Below are positions 19,776-29,168 of a DNA stretch of 64,000 nucleotides, piece by piece. The translations under genes were made by a program, and so were the position numbers. This stretch comes from Sphingomonas baiyangensis. GTDB taxonomy: Bacteria > Pseudomonadota > Alphaproteobacteria > Sphingomonadales > Sphingomonadaceae. Position 1 is the first letter of the stretch, and each line of letters starts with the position of its first letter. The DNA is taken from NCBI RefSeq assembly GCF_005144715.1, contig NZ_SWKR01000001.1, positions 310,001-374,000 on the forward strand, in the 5' to 3' direction. The notes under the pieces were generated by a model that saw only the letters and a program-made list of their open reading frames with translations, ran no database searches and was not told the DNA's origin.

Positions 19776-20054
19776 TCAGCCGCGCAGCTGCTCGTGGTGG
19801 CGGATCACTTCCTCGATGATGAAGCGCAGGAACTTCTCGGAAAATTCGGGGTCGAGGTCGGCATCGCGCGCTAGCGCGCGCAGCCGCGCGATCTGCGCTT
19901 CCTCGCGGCCGGGGTCGGCGGGCGGCAGCCCGGCCTCGGCCTTGTGGCGGCCAACTGCCTGCGTCACCTTGAAGCGCTCGGCCAGCAGGCACACCAGCGC
20001 CATGTCGATATTGTCGATGCTCTGGCGATAGCGCGCCAGCGTCTCGTCGCTCAT
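19776..20054 (-). CDS. Chorismate mutase (AroQ type)
   Basis: Protein of 92 residues, all-helical AroQ class. It opens MSDETLARYRQSIDNIDMALVCLLAERFKVTQAVGRHKAE, where the Arg in the first helix, the Lys of GRHKAE and a Glu/Gln in the last helix (SEKFLRFIIEEVIRHHE) fit the chorismate-binding set. It converts chorismate to prephenate for Phe/Tyr synthesis. As a single-domain form it lacks a prephenate dehydratase. The ATG at 20054 is used; a longer reading runs antisense through ispB. It precedes polA by 64 bases and diverges from ispB. Confidence 0.9.
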   Translation of the reverse strand: MSDETLARYRQSIDNIDMALVCLLAERFKVTQAVGRHKAEAGLPPADPGREEAQIARLRALARDADLDPEFSEKFLRFIIEEVIRHHEQLRG

Positions 20055-20150
20055 GCAAGGCCTCCGGTCCGCCGCCCGTCCTTTGGCGGTAGCATTGCCC
20101 AAGGGCAAGCGACTTGCGTTTGCGCTTGCGAGACGCCAAGTCGCGCCGTG

Positions 20151-21167
20151 ATGACCGCAACCGTCCATCGCCTCGGCGGCGCCGCCTCGCCCCCCTCGCT
20201 CGATCCGATGATCGCGATCACGGCGCATGACATGAACTGCGTCAATGCGGTGATCCTCGATCGCATGCAGTCGGACATCCCGCTCATCCCCAAGCTGGCG
20301 GGCCACCTCATCGCCGGCGGCGGCAAGCGGATGCGGCCGATGCTGACGCTCGCGAGTGCTGCGGTGCTCGACTATGCCGGCACGCGGCACCATCGCCTCG
20401 CCGCCGCGGTCGAGTTCATTCACACCGCCACGCTGCTGCACGACGATGTGGTCGACGGGTCGGACCTGCGCCGCGGCAAGCGCACCGCCAACATCATCTG
20501 GGGCAATCCCGCCAGCGTGCTCGTGGGCGATTTCCTGTTCAGCCGCAGCTTCGAGCTGATGGTCGAGGACGGCAGCCTCAAGGTGCTGAAGATCCTCTCG
20601 AACGCCAGCGCCGTCATCGCCGAGGGCGAGGTCAACCAGCTCACCGCGATCCGCCGCATCGACGTGGGCGAGGAACGCTATCTCGAGATCATCGGCGCCA
20701 AGACCGCCGCGCTGTTCGCCGCGGCCTGCCGCATCGCCGCCGTGGTCGCCGAGCGCCCCGCCGCCGAGGAAGCCGCGCTCGATGCCTATGGCCGCAATCT
20801 CGGCATCGCGTTCCAGCTCGTCGACGACGCGATCGATTACGTCTCCGACGCCGACACGATGGGCAAGGACGCCGGCGACGATTTCCGCGAGGGCAAGATG
20901 ACGCTCCCCGTCATCCTCGCCTATGCGCGCGGCGATGCCGAGGCGCGCGCCTTCTGGCAGCGCGCGATCCGCGAGGGCGAGGCCGGCGAGGCCGAGCTTG
21001 CCGAGGCGGTGGCGCGGATGCGCGAGACGCGCGCGGTCGACGATACGCTGGCGCGCGCGCGCCATTATGGCCAGCGCGCGATCGACGCGCTCGGCATGTT
21101 CGCGCCCTCGGCGGCGCGCGAGGCGATGGTCGAAGCCGTCGAGTTCGCGATCGCGCGCGCCTATTGA
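20151..21167 (+). CDS. ispB: Polyprenyl (octaprenyl) diphosphate synthase
   Basis: Protein of 338 residues of the trans-prenyltransferase family. Both Asp-rich motifs are present, HDDVVDGS at about residue 97 and LVDDAIDYVSD at about 225, together with GGGKRMRPMLTLASA and RTANIIWGNPASVLVGDF. It makes the polyprenyl tail of ubiquinone; sphingomonads use Q-10, so a decaprenyl product is likely, but chain length cannot be read from sequence with certainty. ATG 20151 is chosen; a GTG lies directly before it. Its stop overlaps the start of the DUF1272 gene by one base. Confidence 0.92.
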   Translation: MTATVHRLGGAASPPSLDPMIAITAHDMNCVNAVILDRMQSDIPLIPKLAGHLIAGGGKRMRPMLTLASAAVLDYAGTRHHRLAAAVEFIHTATLLHDDVVDGSDLRRGKRTANIIWGNPASVLVGDFLFSRSFELMVEDGSLKVLKILSNASAVIAEGEVNQLTAIRRIDVGEERYLEIIGAKTAALFAAACRIAAVVAERPAAEEAALDAYGRNLGIAFQLVDDAIDYVSDADTMGKDAGDDFREGKMTLPVILAYARGDAEARAFWQRAIREGEAGEAELAEAVARMRETRAVDDTLARARHYGQRAIDALGMFAPSAAREAMVEAVEFAIARAY

Positions 21168-21391
21168 TGCTCGAGATGCGGCCCGATTGCGAACGCTGCG
21201 GCACCGATCTGCCCGCCGATGCCGGCGGCGCGTTCATCTGCTCGTTCGAATGCACCTTCTGCGCCGCCTGCGCCGACGCACTCGACGAGACCTGCCCCAA
21301 TTGCGGCGGCGAACTGCTCGACCGCCCGACGCGCACCGGCGACCGGCTCAGGCGTCACCCGGCTTCGACCGAACGGCGCCATCGCGGCTGA
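21167..21391 (+). CDS. DUF1272 cysteine-rich zinc-ribbon protein
   Basis: Protein of 74 residues starting MLEMRPDCERCGTDLPAD. Paired Cys (DCERC, CSFECTFCAAC, CPNCGGEL) give about eight ligands, enough for two zinc sites, and match DUF1272. Function is unknown. The ATG at 21167 overlaps the ispB stop by one base; a TTG at 21164 is the alternative. It is tightly coupled to ispB and followed 46 bases later by thiD. Confidence 0.85.
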   Translation: MLEMRPDCERCGTDLPADAGGAFICSFECTFCAACADALDETCPNCGGELLDRPTRTGDRLRRHPASTERRHRG

Positions 21392-21437
21392 ACGGCAGGC
21401 GTTTCGTGCGGGCGCGTCCTCTGGTAGCGAGGCCGCC

Positions 21438-22607
21438 ATGACCGTTCCGCGCATCCTGATCGTCGCCGGCTCCGATTCGGGCGGCGGCGCCGGCATTCAG
21501 GCCGACATCAAGACCGCGACGATGCTCGGCTGCCATGCGATTACCGCGATCACCGCCGTCACCGCGCAGAACACGCAGGGCGTCGATGCGGTGCACCCCA
21601 TCCCCACCGACATGGTGATGGCCCAGATCGATTGCGTGGTGCGCGACATCGGCGTCGATGCCGTCAAGATCGGCATGATCGGGTCGGCGCGCACCGCGCT
21701 CGCGCTTGCCGACCGGCTGGCCGAGATGCCCGGCCTGCCCGTCGTGTTCGATCCCGTGATGGTCGCCACCTCGGGCGCGACGCTCGCCGATGATGCCACG
21801 ATCGCCGCGTTCGAACGGCTGATGCGCGTCGCCACACTCGCCACGCCCAACCTGCCCGAGCTAGCCGCGCTGGTCGCGGGCGGTGAGGCCGCGCAACTCG
21901 TCGCGCGATTCGGCTGCGCGGTGCTCGCCAAGGGCGGGCATGCCGAAGGCGCCGAAGTGACCGACCGGCTCTACCGCGCACCACGCGAGGGACAGGCGCC
22001 CGAGATCGCGTGGAGCGATCCGCGCATCGACACGCCCGCCACGCACGGCACCGGCTGCACGCTGTCGACCGCGATCGCGTGCGAGCTCGCCAAGGACTGG
22101 TCGCTGGCCGAGGCGATCGCACGCGCGCGCCGTTTCGTGCGGATCGCGATGCAGGACGCCGCAGGGCTGGGGCGAGGCCATGGGCCGATGGCGCAGCAGG
22201 CGGTGCGGCTTGATCTCAACCAGTCGCGCTGGTCGCCGATGCTCAACCACGTCACGCTGCCCGCGAGCGATCTTGCCGCCAGCGAGCATTTCTACCGCCG
22301 GCTCGGGCTCAGGCAGATCGTCCGCGCCGAACCGCGCTATGCCCGCTTCGAGACCGAAGGTGGCGCGACGCTGAGCCTCGAGGCCGAGGAAGCGCTCGCC
22401 GCGCCGATGCTGTTCCTCGAATGCGGCGACCTCGACGTGACGGTCGCCTATCTCAAGGCGCAGGGCATCGCGTTCACGCAGGAGCCGCGCGACGAAAGCT
22501 GGGGCTGGCGCGAAGCGCGAATCGCCGATCCGGCGGGCAACATCCTGTGCCTGTATCAGGCCGGCGAAATGCGCCGCTTTCCGCCATGGCGGCTTGCCGA
22601 TGCCTGA
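21438..22607 (+). CDS. thiD: ThiD kinase fused to a VOC (glyoxalase-fold) domain
   Basis: Open frame of 389 residues without interruption. Residues 1 to about 260 are hydroxymethylpyrimidine / phosphomethylpyrimidine kinase: [50 protein letters not shown] and the anion-hole motif [17 protein letters not shown]. These make HMP-pyrophosphate for thiamine. Residues from about 268 ([20 protein letters not shown]) to the end form a complete VOC domain ending [11 protein letters not shown]. The junction is [11 protein letters not shown]. Normal ThiD is about 260-270 residues, so the C-terminal 120 residues are an addition. The VOC part begins at an in-frame ATG (22239), so a separate product from internal initiation is possible, though no good ribosome site precedes it. 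Its stop overlaps rnhB by 8 bases. Confidence 0.88.
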   Translation: MTVPRILIVAGSDSGGGAGIQADIKTATMLGCHAITAITAVTAQNTQGVDAVHPIPTDMVMAQIDCVVRDIGVDAVKIGMIGSARTALALADRLAEMPGLPVVFDPVMVATSGATLADDATIAAFERLMRVATLATPNLPELAALVAGGEAAQLVARFGCAVLAKGGHAEGAEVTDRLYRAPREGQAPEIAWSDPRIDTPATHGTGCTLSTAIACELAKDWSLAEAIARARRFVRIAMQDAAGLGRGHGPMAQQAVRLDLNQSRWSPMLNHVTLPASDLAASEHFYRRLGLRQIVRAEPRYARFETEGGATLSLEAEEALAAPMLFLECGDLDVTVAYLKAQGIAFTQEPRDESWGWREARIADPAGNILCLYQAGEMRRFPPWRLADA

Positions 22608-23217
22608 CTATCTGCTCGAGGCGCGCCACGCCGGCCCCGTCGCCGGGGTGGACGAGGCCGGGCGCGGGCCACTGGCGGGGCCGGTGGTGGCCGCCGCCGT
22701 CATCCTGGATCGCGCCTGCATTCCCGATGGCCTGAACGACTCGAAACAGCTCACCCCGGCCAAGCGTGCGGCGCTGCACCAGCGGCTGGCCGAATGCGCG
22801 ACGATCGGCGTCGGCATCGCCAGCGTCGAGGAGATCGATGCGATCAACATCCTGTGGGCGACGATGCTGGCGATGACGCGCGCGGTCGAGGCGCTGTCCG
22901 TCGCACCCGCGATGGTGCTCGTCGACGGCAATCGCTGCCCCGGCTGGCAATGGCCAAGTGAGGCCGTGGTGGGCGGCGACGCGCGCTCGCTGTCGATCGC
23001 CGCCGCCTCGATCGTCGCCAAGGAAACGCGCGACGCCATGATGCGCGACTATGACGCGCAATATCCCGGCTATGGCTGGGCATCAAACAAGGGCTATGGC
23101 GGAAGTGCACACAAGGCGGCGTTGTGCACGCTTGGCCCCACGCCGCTGCACCGCCGCAGCTTCGCGCCCGTGCGCGAGGCCGAGCTGCTGCTGGCGATGC
23201 CCGCTCCCGCGCGCTGA
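22600..23217 (+). CDS. rnhB: Ribonuclease HII
   Basis: Protein of 205 residues that removes misincorporated ribonucleotides and RNA primers from DNA. The catalytic Asp-Glu pair is in [21 protein letters not shown], followed by [12 protein letters not shown], a third acidic residue in VLVDGNRC and the fourth in [12 protein letters not shown]. The start ATG at 22600 lies inside the end of the thiD-VOC gene (8-base overlap); a TTG at 22594 is an alternative. The adjacent rnhB-ccrM order is shared with Caulobacter. Confidence 0.95.
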   Translation: MPDYLLEARHAGPVAGVDEAGRGPLAGPVVAAAVILDRACIPDGLNDSKQLTPAKRAALHQRLAECATIGVGIASVEEIDAINILWATMLAMTRAVEALSVAPAMVLVDGNRCPGWQWPSEAVVGGDARSLSIAAASIVAKETRDAMMRDYDAQYPGYGWASNKGYGGSAHKAALCTLGPTPLHRRSFAPVREAELLLAMPAPAR

Positions 23218-23223
23218 CCCGCG

Positions 23224-24567
<1,344 letters not shown>

Positions 24568-24585
24568 ACGCCCGGTCGGGCACGG

Positions 24586-25122
24586 TCAGGCGAAGCGCCG
24601 GCCGTGCTCGTCGTCCTGTCCTTCGCGCAGCAGCGCGGCCTGTTCGCGCCATTGCTGCTGCGCGATCCGCCCGCGCCCGAACCCCAGCCGCGCTTCGAGC
24701 GCCGCCTCCTCGTCGGGCGTCAGCGCCTCGATCGCGGCATAGGTCTTGATGCCGTCACGGCGCAGCGCCTGTTCGGTCGCTCCGTCGATGCCGCGGATCG
24801 CCGACAGATTGTCGCGCCCCCAGCCGAACCAGCCGCCATGCGTTCGCGAACCGGCGGTCGCGGCCGCAGCAGCCGTACCGGCCGCAGCCACGCCCGCGCC
24901 ACCCGCGCGCTCCTGCTCCCAGCGCTCACGATCACGCTCGAGCTCGCGCAACCGCGCATCGCGCGTCGCGATTTCCTCACGCGTTGCCTTGTGCGCGGCT
25001 TCCTCGGCACGCAGCCTTTCTTTCCACTTGCGCCCGCCGGGTGCGCTCGCAAGACCGAACAGCCAGCCCGCGACGAGGCACAGCGCCAGCACCGCGAATT
25101 GCGTGGGGGTCGAAAAAAGCAT
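24586..25122 (-). CDS. Membrane-anchored helix-hairpin-helix protein, function unknown
   Basis: Protein of 178 residues. The N-terminus MLFSTPTQFAVLALCLVAGWLFGL is a membrane anchor, followed by a charged coiled coil (about residues 30-75, rich in Glu/Arg/Lys), an Ala-rich linker, and DNLSAIRGIDGATEQALRRDGIKTYAAIEAL, which looks like a helix-hairpin-helix segment as in the 'predicted flap endonuclease-1-like 5' DNA nuclease' families. No catalytic residues are visible. It is convergent with ccrM (18-base gap) and lies downstream of tadC, but nothing links it to the pilus. Confidence 0.75.
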   Translation of the reverse strand: MLFSTPTQFAVLALCLVAGWLFGLASAPGGRKWKERLRAEEAAHKATREEIATRDARLRELERDRERWEQERAGGAGVAAAGTAAAAATAGSRTHGGWFGWGRDNLSAIRGIDGATEQALRRDGIKTYAAIEALTPDEEAALEARLGFGRGRIAQQQWREQAALLREGQDDEHGRRFA

Positions 25123-25175
25123 CGCTGCGTCCCTCCTGTTTCGCAGCGATAACGATAGGCCCGCGCGCGCGTTCC

Positions 25176-26174
25176 TCAACCGCCCGAGAGCAGCGCGTCG
25201 TTGATGTCGCAGGCCGCCGGGCCGAGGATGACGACGAACAGCGTCGGCAGGATGAACAGGATGAGCGGCACCGTCATGATCGCGGGCAGCCGCGCGGCCT
25301 TTTCCTCGGCACGCATCATGCGCTCGTTGCGGAACTCGGCCGACAGCACGCGCAGCGCCGAGGCGAGCGGAGTGCCGTATTTCTCGGTCTGCACCATCGT
25401 CGTCACCACGCCCTTGATCGCATCGAGGTCGATGCGCGTGGCGAGGTTCTCGAAGGCCTGGCGGCGATCGGTAAGGAAACCCAGCTCGATCGCGGTGAGC
25501 GAGAATTCCTCGCCCAGCTCGGGATAGGCCTTGCCCAGTTCCTTGGCGACGCGGTGGAACGCCGCATCCACCGTCAGCCCCGCCTCGGCGCAGATGACGA
25601 GCAGGTCGAGCGCATCGGGCAGGCCCTTGCGGATCGCATCCGAGCGCTTCTGGATCTTGTTCTTGAGATAGAAATCGGGCGCCTTGTAGCTGAGCAGGAA
25701 CGACGCCGCGACGAGGCCATAGGCCTTGAGCGGACTCCAGTCGGCGAACGCATCGGTGAAATAGACGAGGTAGAGCGTCGGCCCGCCGATGACGATCGGC
25801 AGCACCATCCGCCCGAAGATCACCGCGACCGCCCATTCCTTGGTGCGGATACCGGCCTGCAACAGCTTGACCTGCGCGGCCTTGAGCTGCTCGTCCTGCA
25901 ACACCTTGAGCGACGACAGCAGCCCGCGCATCCGGTCGGCGGTCTCGTTCTTCGTCACCAGCTTGGCGCGGCGCTTGCTGGTCGAGGCGGTGATGCCCGC
26001 CTTCAGCTGTTCGCGCCGGTCCTGCAGCGCCTTGACGCGCTTGGCCATCGGATCGCGCACGCTGGTGGCGGCATAGATCGCCAGCAGCACCGCGAAGGCG
26101 GCGACCGCCGACAAGAAGGTCGCGACGGCGTAGACGTCGATGCCAAGCACCGTGGGGCCGCTCGAAGGTTCCAT
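25176..26174 (-). CDS. tadC: Tad pilus inner-membrane platform protein TadC
   Basis: Type II secretion F-domain protein of 332 residues. The N-terminal helix YAVATFLSAVAAFAVLLAIYAA and a basic linker precede the GSPF-like domain: GLPDALDLLVICAEAGLTVDAAFHRVA, ELGEEFSLTAIELGFLTDRRQAFENLATR and MVQTEKYGTPLASALRVL, with terminal membrane helices. It partners TadB in the platform through which the pilus ATPase acts. The ATG at 26174 gives the family N-terminus. It follows tadB by 11 bases and is the last gene of the Tad run. Confidence 0.92.
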   Translation of the reverse strand: MEPSSGPTVLGIDVYAVATFLSAVAAFAVLLAIYAATSVRDPMAKRVKALQDRREQLKAGITASTSKRRAKLVTKNETADRMRGLLSSLKVLQDEQLKAAQVKLLQAGIRTKEWAVAVIFGRMVLPIVIGGPTLYLVYFTDAFADWSPLKAYGLVAASFLLSYKAPDFYLKNKIQKRSDAIRKGLPDALDLLVICAEAGLTVDAAFHRVAKELGKAYPELGEEFSLTAIELGFLTDRRQAFENLATRIDLDAIKGVVTTMVQTEKYGTPLASALRVLSAEFRNERMMRAEEKAARLPAIMTVPLILFILPTLFVVILGPAACDINDALLSGG

Positions 26175-26185
26175 GCGTGCGTTCC

Positions 26186-27142
26186 CTAGATCTCGAAGCT
26201 GACCATCTTGGCCATGATGAACGCGCCGAGGCCCATCCACACCATGCCGCCCAGCCCCGCCACGATCAGGCGTTCGTCGATGAAGAACTCCTGCATGTAG
26301 CTGTCGTTGATCATCCAGATCAGCCCAAAGACGATGAACGGCAGCGAGCCCACGATATAGGCCGACGCTTTCGATTCGGACGACATCGCGCGAATCTTGA
26401 GCTTCATCTGCATGCGCTTGCGCAGCACATCGGCCAGGTTCGCCAGCGTCTCGGCCAGGTTGCCGCCGGTTTCGCGCTGGATGGCGATGGTGATGCAGAA
26501 GAACTGGAACTCAGGTGTGCCGAGCCGGTCGGCGGTTTCCTGCAACGCCACATCCATCGTGCGGCCGATCTTCATCTTGTCGCCGACCGCGCGAAACTCC
26601 TCGCCGACCGGGCCCTCGACCTCGTTGCCGACCACGGCGATCGTCTCGGTGATCGGCAGGCCAGAGCGCAGCCCGCGGACCAGGAGCTCGATCGCATCGG
26701 GGAACTTGGCGTTGAACTTCGCGATGCGCTTCTTGATGAACATGCCCACCACGAAGTGCGGCACCCAGAGCCCCACGAAAAGGCCGAAGCACAAGGCCAG
26801 CGCAAGCGGCATGCCGCGCGTCCACATCAGTAGCGATACGATGGCGAGCAGGCCGGCGGTAGCCATGCCATATTGCCCGACGGTCCAGCTCTTGCCGGTC
26901 ATCGCCAGACGCTTCTTGAGCTGCGCGGGATTGGGCAGGACGCGCATCACCGCCAAGTCCATGCCCGAAGCGCGCGCATGCGAGATGCGGCGCATCTGCG
27001 CGTCCATCGCCGCATTGCTGGCGGCGGCGGCATGGCGATCTTTCACGGCGGTCAGCCGGCGCGCGCGCGCACGATCCGCCGATGGCCCCGACAGCGCGAA
27101 CACGAGCAAAGCCAGCACCGCGAAGGCGCCCAGCGCGATCAT
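26186..27142 (-). CDS. tadB: Tad pilus inner-membrane platform protein TadB
   Basis: Type II secretion F-domain protein, at least 318 residues. FPDAIELLVRGLRSGLPITETIAVV, VGEEFRAVGDKMKIGRTMDVALQETADRL and FCITIAIQRETGGNLAETLANLADVLRKRM are the GSPF block, and the end is a membrane helix. The first canonical start is ATG 27142, used here. However, a strong GGGAGG lies about 33 bases upstream (27175-27180), and the in-frame codons behind it read GTC ATC GAC CCG, none being a usual start. Translation may therefore start at a rare codon, adding about 10 residues. It follows cpaE with no cpaF in between. Confidence 0.85.
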   Translation of the reverse strand: MIALGAFAVLALLVFALSGPSADRARARRLTAVKDRHAAAASNAAMDAQMRRISHARASGMDLAVMRVLPNPAQLKKRLAMTGKSWTVGQYGMATAGLLAIVSLLMWTRGMPLALALCFGLFVGLWVPHFVVGMFIKKRIAKFNAKFPDAIELLVRGLRSGLPITETIAVVGNEVEGPVGEEFRAVGDKMKIGRTMDVALQETADRLGTPEFQFFCITIAIQRETGGNLAETLANLADVLRKRMQMKLKIRAMSSESKASAYIVGSLPFIVFGLIWMINDSYMQEFFIDERLIVAGLGGMVWMGLGAFIMAKMVSFEI

Positions 27143-27221
27143 CGCGACGGCGGTGAATTGCGGGTCGATGACAGCCTCCCTCGCTAGCAGGCCACCGCGC
27201 AAGCGCGGCGGCAAGCAGTCC

Positions 27222-28505
27222 TCATTTCTTCTTGCCGGGCATCCGTGCGGTAAGCTTGCCGAGCAGCGATCCGCCGGCTGCGGCAGCCTTGGGCTTGGCC
27301 TTGCCGCCAGCCTCGCCGGCATCGGCCGCGTCGGTCAGCGACTGGACATGCGCAGCCAGCTCGGCGATCGGCGCGACGGTCTTCGACCCGCGCCCCGCCT
27401 CGGCCAGCGGCTTGCCGAGCTTTGCGGCCTGCGCGCACAGCTTCTGGTCGAACGGCACGACGAAATCGACCTTGCGTTCGATCGACGTCTCGAAGTCCTT
27501 GCGGTTGATCTCGAGCGTGCCGCTCTGCACCCGGCTGGCGACGAGCAGCACCTGCGCCTGCGGCGCATTCGACTTGAACCACGAAAGGATGCGGATCGCG
27601 TCGCGCGCGGCGGCCAGCGTGAACTCGGTCACGATCACCGCGACCTGCACGTCGCTCACCAGATGCGGGAACTGCACCAGCATCGCGCGTGGCAGGTCAA
27701 CGACGGTACATTCGAACGCCTGGCGGATTTCCTCCTGCAACTGGAAGAACGCCGCGCCGTCGGTCATCACCGGCGAATGGATCGGCGCCTCGGCCGAGAG
27801 CACTGCTAGTCGATCGGACGCACGTACCATCGCACGCTCGATGAACAGCCCGTCGATACGGCTGGGATTCTCGATCGCGTCGGTCAGTCCGCGGCCGGGT
27901 TCGAGGTCGAGCGCGAGTGCCCCGGTGCCGAAATGCACGTCGAGATCGAGCAGCGCGGTCGTGCGCCCGCCCTTGTCGCTCATCAGCCAGGCCAGCGACG
28001 TGGCGAGCGTGGAGGCGCCGACGCCGCCGCGCGTACCGACGACGCTTACGGCGCAATGCGGGCGCTCGACGCTCGGTTCGGCGACCTTGGGCGCGTTGAG
28101 CAGCGCATGCGCCTGCGCGAAGGCCTCGCGCAACGTGTCGGGATTGAGCGGCTTGAGCAGATAGTCCTGGATGCCGCTCGCCACGAGATCGCGGTACAGC
28201 CGCACATCGTTGACCTGCCCGCAGGCGATGACCACGGTGCCCGGCTCGCACACTTCGGCAAGCGCGTTGATGTCGTTGAGCGGATCGCCCGATTCGGACA
28301 GGTCGACGAACAGCACATGCGGGCTGGCCGATACCGACAGCGTCTGCACGGCGTTGCGCAGCCCGCCCTTGTTGACCTTTTCAGGCGCCCAGCCCTGCTC
28401 GACCGCGACCGAGCGCATCGTCTCGGTCGTATTGTCGTCGCATACGAAGGCGACAAAGGGCTCGCGCGTCGTGCCGGCGCGGGCGGGGTTCCATGGCGCG
28501 TTCAT
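27222..28505 (-). CDS. cpaE: CpaE-like pilus assembly/localisation ATPase
   Basis: Protein of 427 residues. The N-terminal 130 residues resemble a response-regulator receiver fold (VAFVCDDNTTETMRSVAVEQGW, LFVDLSESGDPL, GIQDYLLKPLNPDTLREAF). The MinD/ParA-type domain follows with a deviant Walker A, VGTRGGVGASTLATSLAW, and LLDLDVHFGTGALALDL. CpaE-type proteins position the Flp/Tad machinery at the cell pole. The Lys/Pro/Ala-rich C-terminal tail is probably disordered. The predicted ATG at 28505 lies 2 bases beyond the cpaD stop region, consistent with coupling. Confidence 0.9.
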   Translation of the reverse strand: MNAPWNPARAGTTREPFVAFVCDDNTTETMRSVAVEQGWAPEKVNKGGLRNAVQTLSVSASPHVLFVDLSESGDPLNDINALAEVCEPGTVVIACGQVNDVRLYRDLVASGIQDYLLKPLNPDTLREAFAQAHALLNAPKVAEPSVERPHCAVSVVGTRGGVGASTLATSLAWLMSDKGGRTTALLDLDVHFGTGALALDLEPGRGLTDAIENPSRIDGLFIERAMVRASDRLAVLSAEAPIHSPVMTDGAAFFQLQEEIRQAFECTVVDLPRAMLVQFPHLVSDVQVAVIVTEFTLAAARDAIRILSWFKSNAPQAQVLLVASRVQSGTLEINRKDFETSIERKVDFVVPFDQKLCAQAAKLGKPLAEAGRGSKTVAPIAELAAHVQSLTDAADAGEAGGKAKPKAAAAGGSLLGKLTARMPGKKK

Positions 28506-28507
28506 GC

Positions 28508-29149
28508 TCAGTTGTTCCCCACATTGCTGGTGCGCGGTGCCTGGAGCTGCGTATCGACCGCGGTCTTGCGCTCGCGCAGCGCCTGGATCGGCTTGCTCGC
28601 GGTCTGCGCATCGGTGACGTCGCCACCCGAGCGGCCGCGCACCAGATCCTCGGGCTGCGCGACCATCGCCGCCAGATTCGAATTGATGCCGCAACCGAAA
28701 TTGGACGAGGTGTGCGCACCGAAATTGGGCTCGTACATGCGACTGTAATCGGGGCAGCCCGGCACCGTAGCGGCGCTGCGGCTGAGGATCACGCGCACCG
28801 TGCCGGGCGTGATCGGCCCGGCGGTGACAGGCGCGCCGTCTGCCAGCAAGAGCCCGTAGCGCGAGGCTTCGGCCGCGATCGCGGCGCGCGTCGCGCCGTC
28901 ATAGCTGCCTGCATCGTCGACATAGAGGCGGTCGCCATAGCCGGTGCCGATCGAGGCCAGCCAACCGGCAAGCCGCTGCCGCTCGGAAGCGTCGAGCCCG
29001 CCGCCCGAGGCCTGCACGTCGAACACATAGTCGGTGCGCGTCACGACGGGCTGATGCACCGATTCGACGCTGCGGTTGAGCGTGCCGCCACAGCCGGCGA
29101 GCAACGTGGCGGGCAGCAGCACGGCGGCAAGGGGGATGCGCTTGGTCAT
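28508..29149 (-). CDS. cpaD: CpaD pilus assembly lipoprotein
   Basis: Protein of 213 residues. The N-terminus MTKRIPLAAVLLPATLLAGCGG carries a lipobox (LLAGC), so the mature protein is a lipoprotein. The rest contains the CpaD segments RTDYVFDVQASGGGLDASERQRLAGWL and CPDYSRMYEPNFGAHTSSNFGCGINSNLAAMVAQPEDLVRGR, the latter a hallmark of the family. It probably stabilises the outer-membrane secretin CpaC. Start at ATG 29149; the upstream cpaC ends 19 bases before. Confidence 0.92.
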   Translation of the reverse strand: MTKRIPLAAVLLPATLLAGCGGTLNRSVESVHQPVVTRTDYVFDVQASGGGLDASERQRLAGWLASIGTGYGDRLYVDDAGSYDGATRAAIAAEASRYGLLLADGAPVTAGPITPGTVRVILSRSAATVPGCPDYSRMYEPNFGAHTSSNFGCGINSNLAAMVAQPEDLVRGRSGGDVTDAQTASKPIQALRERKTAVDTQLQAPRTSNVGNN

Positions 29150-29168
29150 GGTGGTCACTCCGAACGCG

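Noticed and set aside
24568-24585. GCCC-GGTC-GGGC mini hairpin between ccrM and the HhH gene
   Set aside because: Four-base stem with no T-run; too weak to call a terminator.
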